Origin: an uncultured Collinsella sp.
GTDB taxonomy: Bacteria > Actinomycetota > Coriobacteriia > Coriobacteriales > Coriobacteriaceae
DNA: 5,124 bases
Direction of reading: 5' to 3'
Assembly (NCBI GenBank): GCA_905198825.1
Contig: CAJKEF010000111.1
Coordinates: 1 to 5,124 of the forward strand
Part shown: positions 4,467 to 5,124 of the stretch, in pieces
How positions within the stretch are numbered: position 1 is the first letter of the stretch
Layout of the letters: every line of letters starts with the position of its first letter
Position numbers and translations under genes: made by a program
The notes under the pieces: generated by a model
Database searches by the model: none
Told to the model about the DNA's origin: nothing
Seen by the model: the letters and a program-made list of their open reading frames with translations, nothing else

Positions 4467-5124
4467 TTATCGTAAAAGCCAATCACGCGCCGAAACCACA
4501 CTACAGTCTTTCGACTCATACGTTGAGTCCACGCGGGCTACAACATAGCGCGCATCTTTTGCAATGTCGATCTCATCGCATACAGTCTGTAGATGGCGGG
4601 CGTACTTATCGTGATACGTTCTGGATAGCCTTGGGACTCCCTGAGTTTGTACAGTCGAGCAAATCGATTTCACGCTTGCTGTCGTCCCTATAGAAATACA
4701 GCTCGGGATTCTCGCCCACGTTGAGATGGCTCTTCGCCGTTTCGGAAACGATGAGGTTTTCGAAAACGGCCCCCAGATAAGGGCTCTCCAATAGTTGCTC
4801 CAGTGATCCAATTTTGAGCAAGTAGCAGAGCAGCCCCGTGTCGTAAAAATAGAGCTTGGGCGTTTTAGTTAGACGCTTCTTGGCATTTGCATAATAGGGC
4901 TGCAGCGAAAACGTCAGGTAGCTCTGCTCCAGGATGGACAACCAGCTTTTAATGGTCGATACGCTCACGCCCGTATCTCGAGAAAGCGAGGATATATTGA
5001 TGAGGGCACCGACGCTCTGAGCAATTATGGACAGAAACTTATGAAACTCCGCCTTATTGCGCACATCAAGCAAGCCCACAACATCGCGCTCAACATAGGT
5101 ATCGATATAGCTGGGAAAATAAAC
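4467..5124 (-). pseudogene. DUF4143-type AAA ATPase, frameshifted near its C-terminus, 5' end outside the window
   Basis: The minus-strand frame is open from the window edge at 5124, so the N-terminal P-loop ATPase part lies outside. It begins YIDTYVERDV, followed by GALINISSLSRDTGVSVSTI (a winged-helix segment), WLSILEQSYL and KRLTKTPKLYFYDTGLLCYL, all hallmarks of the DUF4143 family. The stretch ELYFYRDDSKREIDLL leads into the C-terminal restriction-endonuclease-like region. This frame then ends at a TAA (4606). The expected C-terminus continues in another frame: YHDKYARHLQTVCDEIDIAK and VVSARDWLLR, ending with a TAA at 4467. The switch falls at about 4621-4626, right after SPKAI, where a nuclease-fold E-V/I-K motif would be expected, so a small deletion there fits. 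It may be a real mutation or a sequencing error. Members of this family have no settled role, though some accompany mobile or toxin-antitoxin loci. Confidence 0.7.

Noticed and set aside
1..5124. CRISPR array, tRNA or rRNA genes.
   Set aside because: There are no regularly spaced direct repeats, cloverleaf-like segments or conserved rRNA stretches. The repeats present are inverted or two-copy only.

Overview
The window looks like chromosomal DNA of a gut Coriobacteriia member, most likely Collinsella or a close relative. This rests on moderately high GC, GC-ending codons in the intact genes, and several families of inverted or dispersed non-coding repeats that I associate with Collinsella genomes. 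The assignment comes from reading the sequence, not from a search. Only three genes look intact; the rest is decayed genes and repeats.

Layout. Positions 1-341 hold no gene. They contain a dense series of inverted repeats (45-194) upstream of an intact GNAT-family N-acetyltransferase on the plus strand (342-992). Positions 1038-1819 on the minus strand are a small gene graveyard. The first part (about 1038-1600) is the C-terminal part of a protein kinase-like protein with a terminal zinc ribbon, broken over three reading frames. The second (1601-1819) is a truncated C-terminal fragment resembling a Gfo/Idh/MocA oxidoreductase. Next come a dispersed repeat (1869-1916) and a Rho-independent terminator (1919-1950).

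The core is a divergent pair. An intact agmatine deiminase (aguA, 1992-3113, minus) lies opposite a LuxR-type regulator with a GAF-like sensory region (3292-4095, plus), which has its own terminator. The intergenic region is full of dyad symmetry: an inverted-repeat hairpin directly beside the aguA ribosome binding site, and two dyads sharing one centre at 3215. The simplest model, which is inference, is that the regulator senses a small molecule, perhaps agmatine or a polyamine, and controls aguA and itself. No gene for the next step of agmatine use (N-carbamoylputrescine amidase or putrescine carbamoyltransferase) and no transporter lies in the window.

Positions 4134-4466 hold no gene but contain the second copy of the dispersed repeat joined to a strong hairpin, a 121-bp MITE-like inverted repeat, and a minus-strand terminator. 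The right edge (4467-5124, minus, cut by the window end) is a DUF4143-type AAA ATPase gene broken by a small frameshift near its C-terminus. I see no RNA gene, CRISPR array or intact mobile element.
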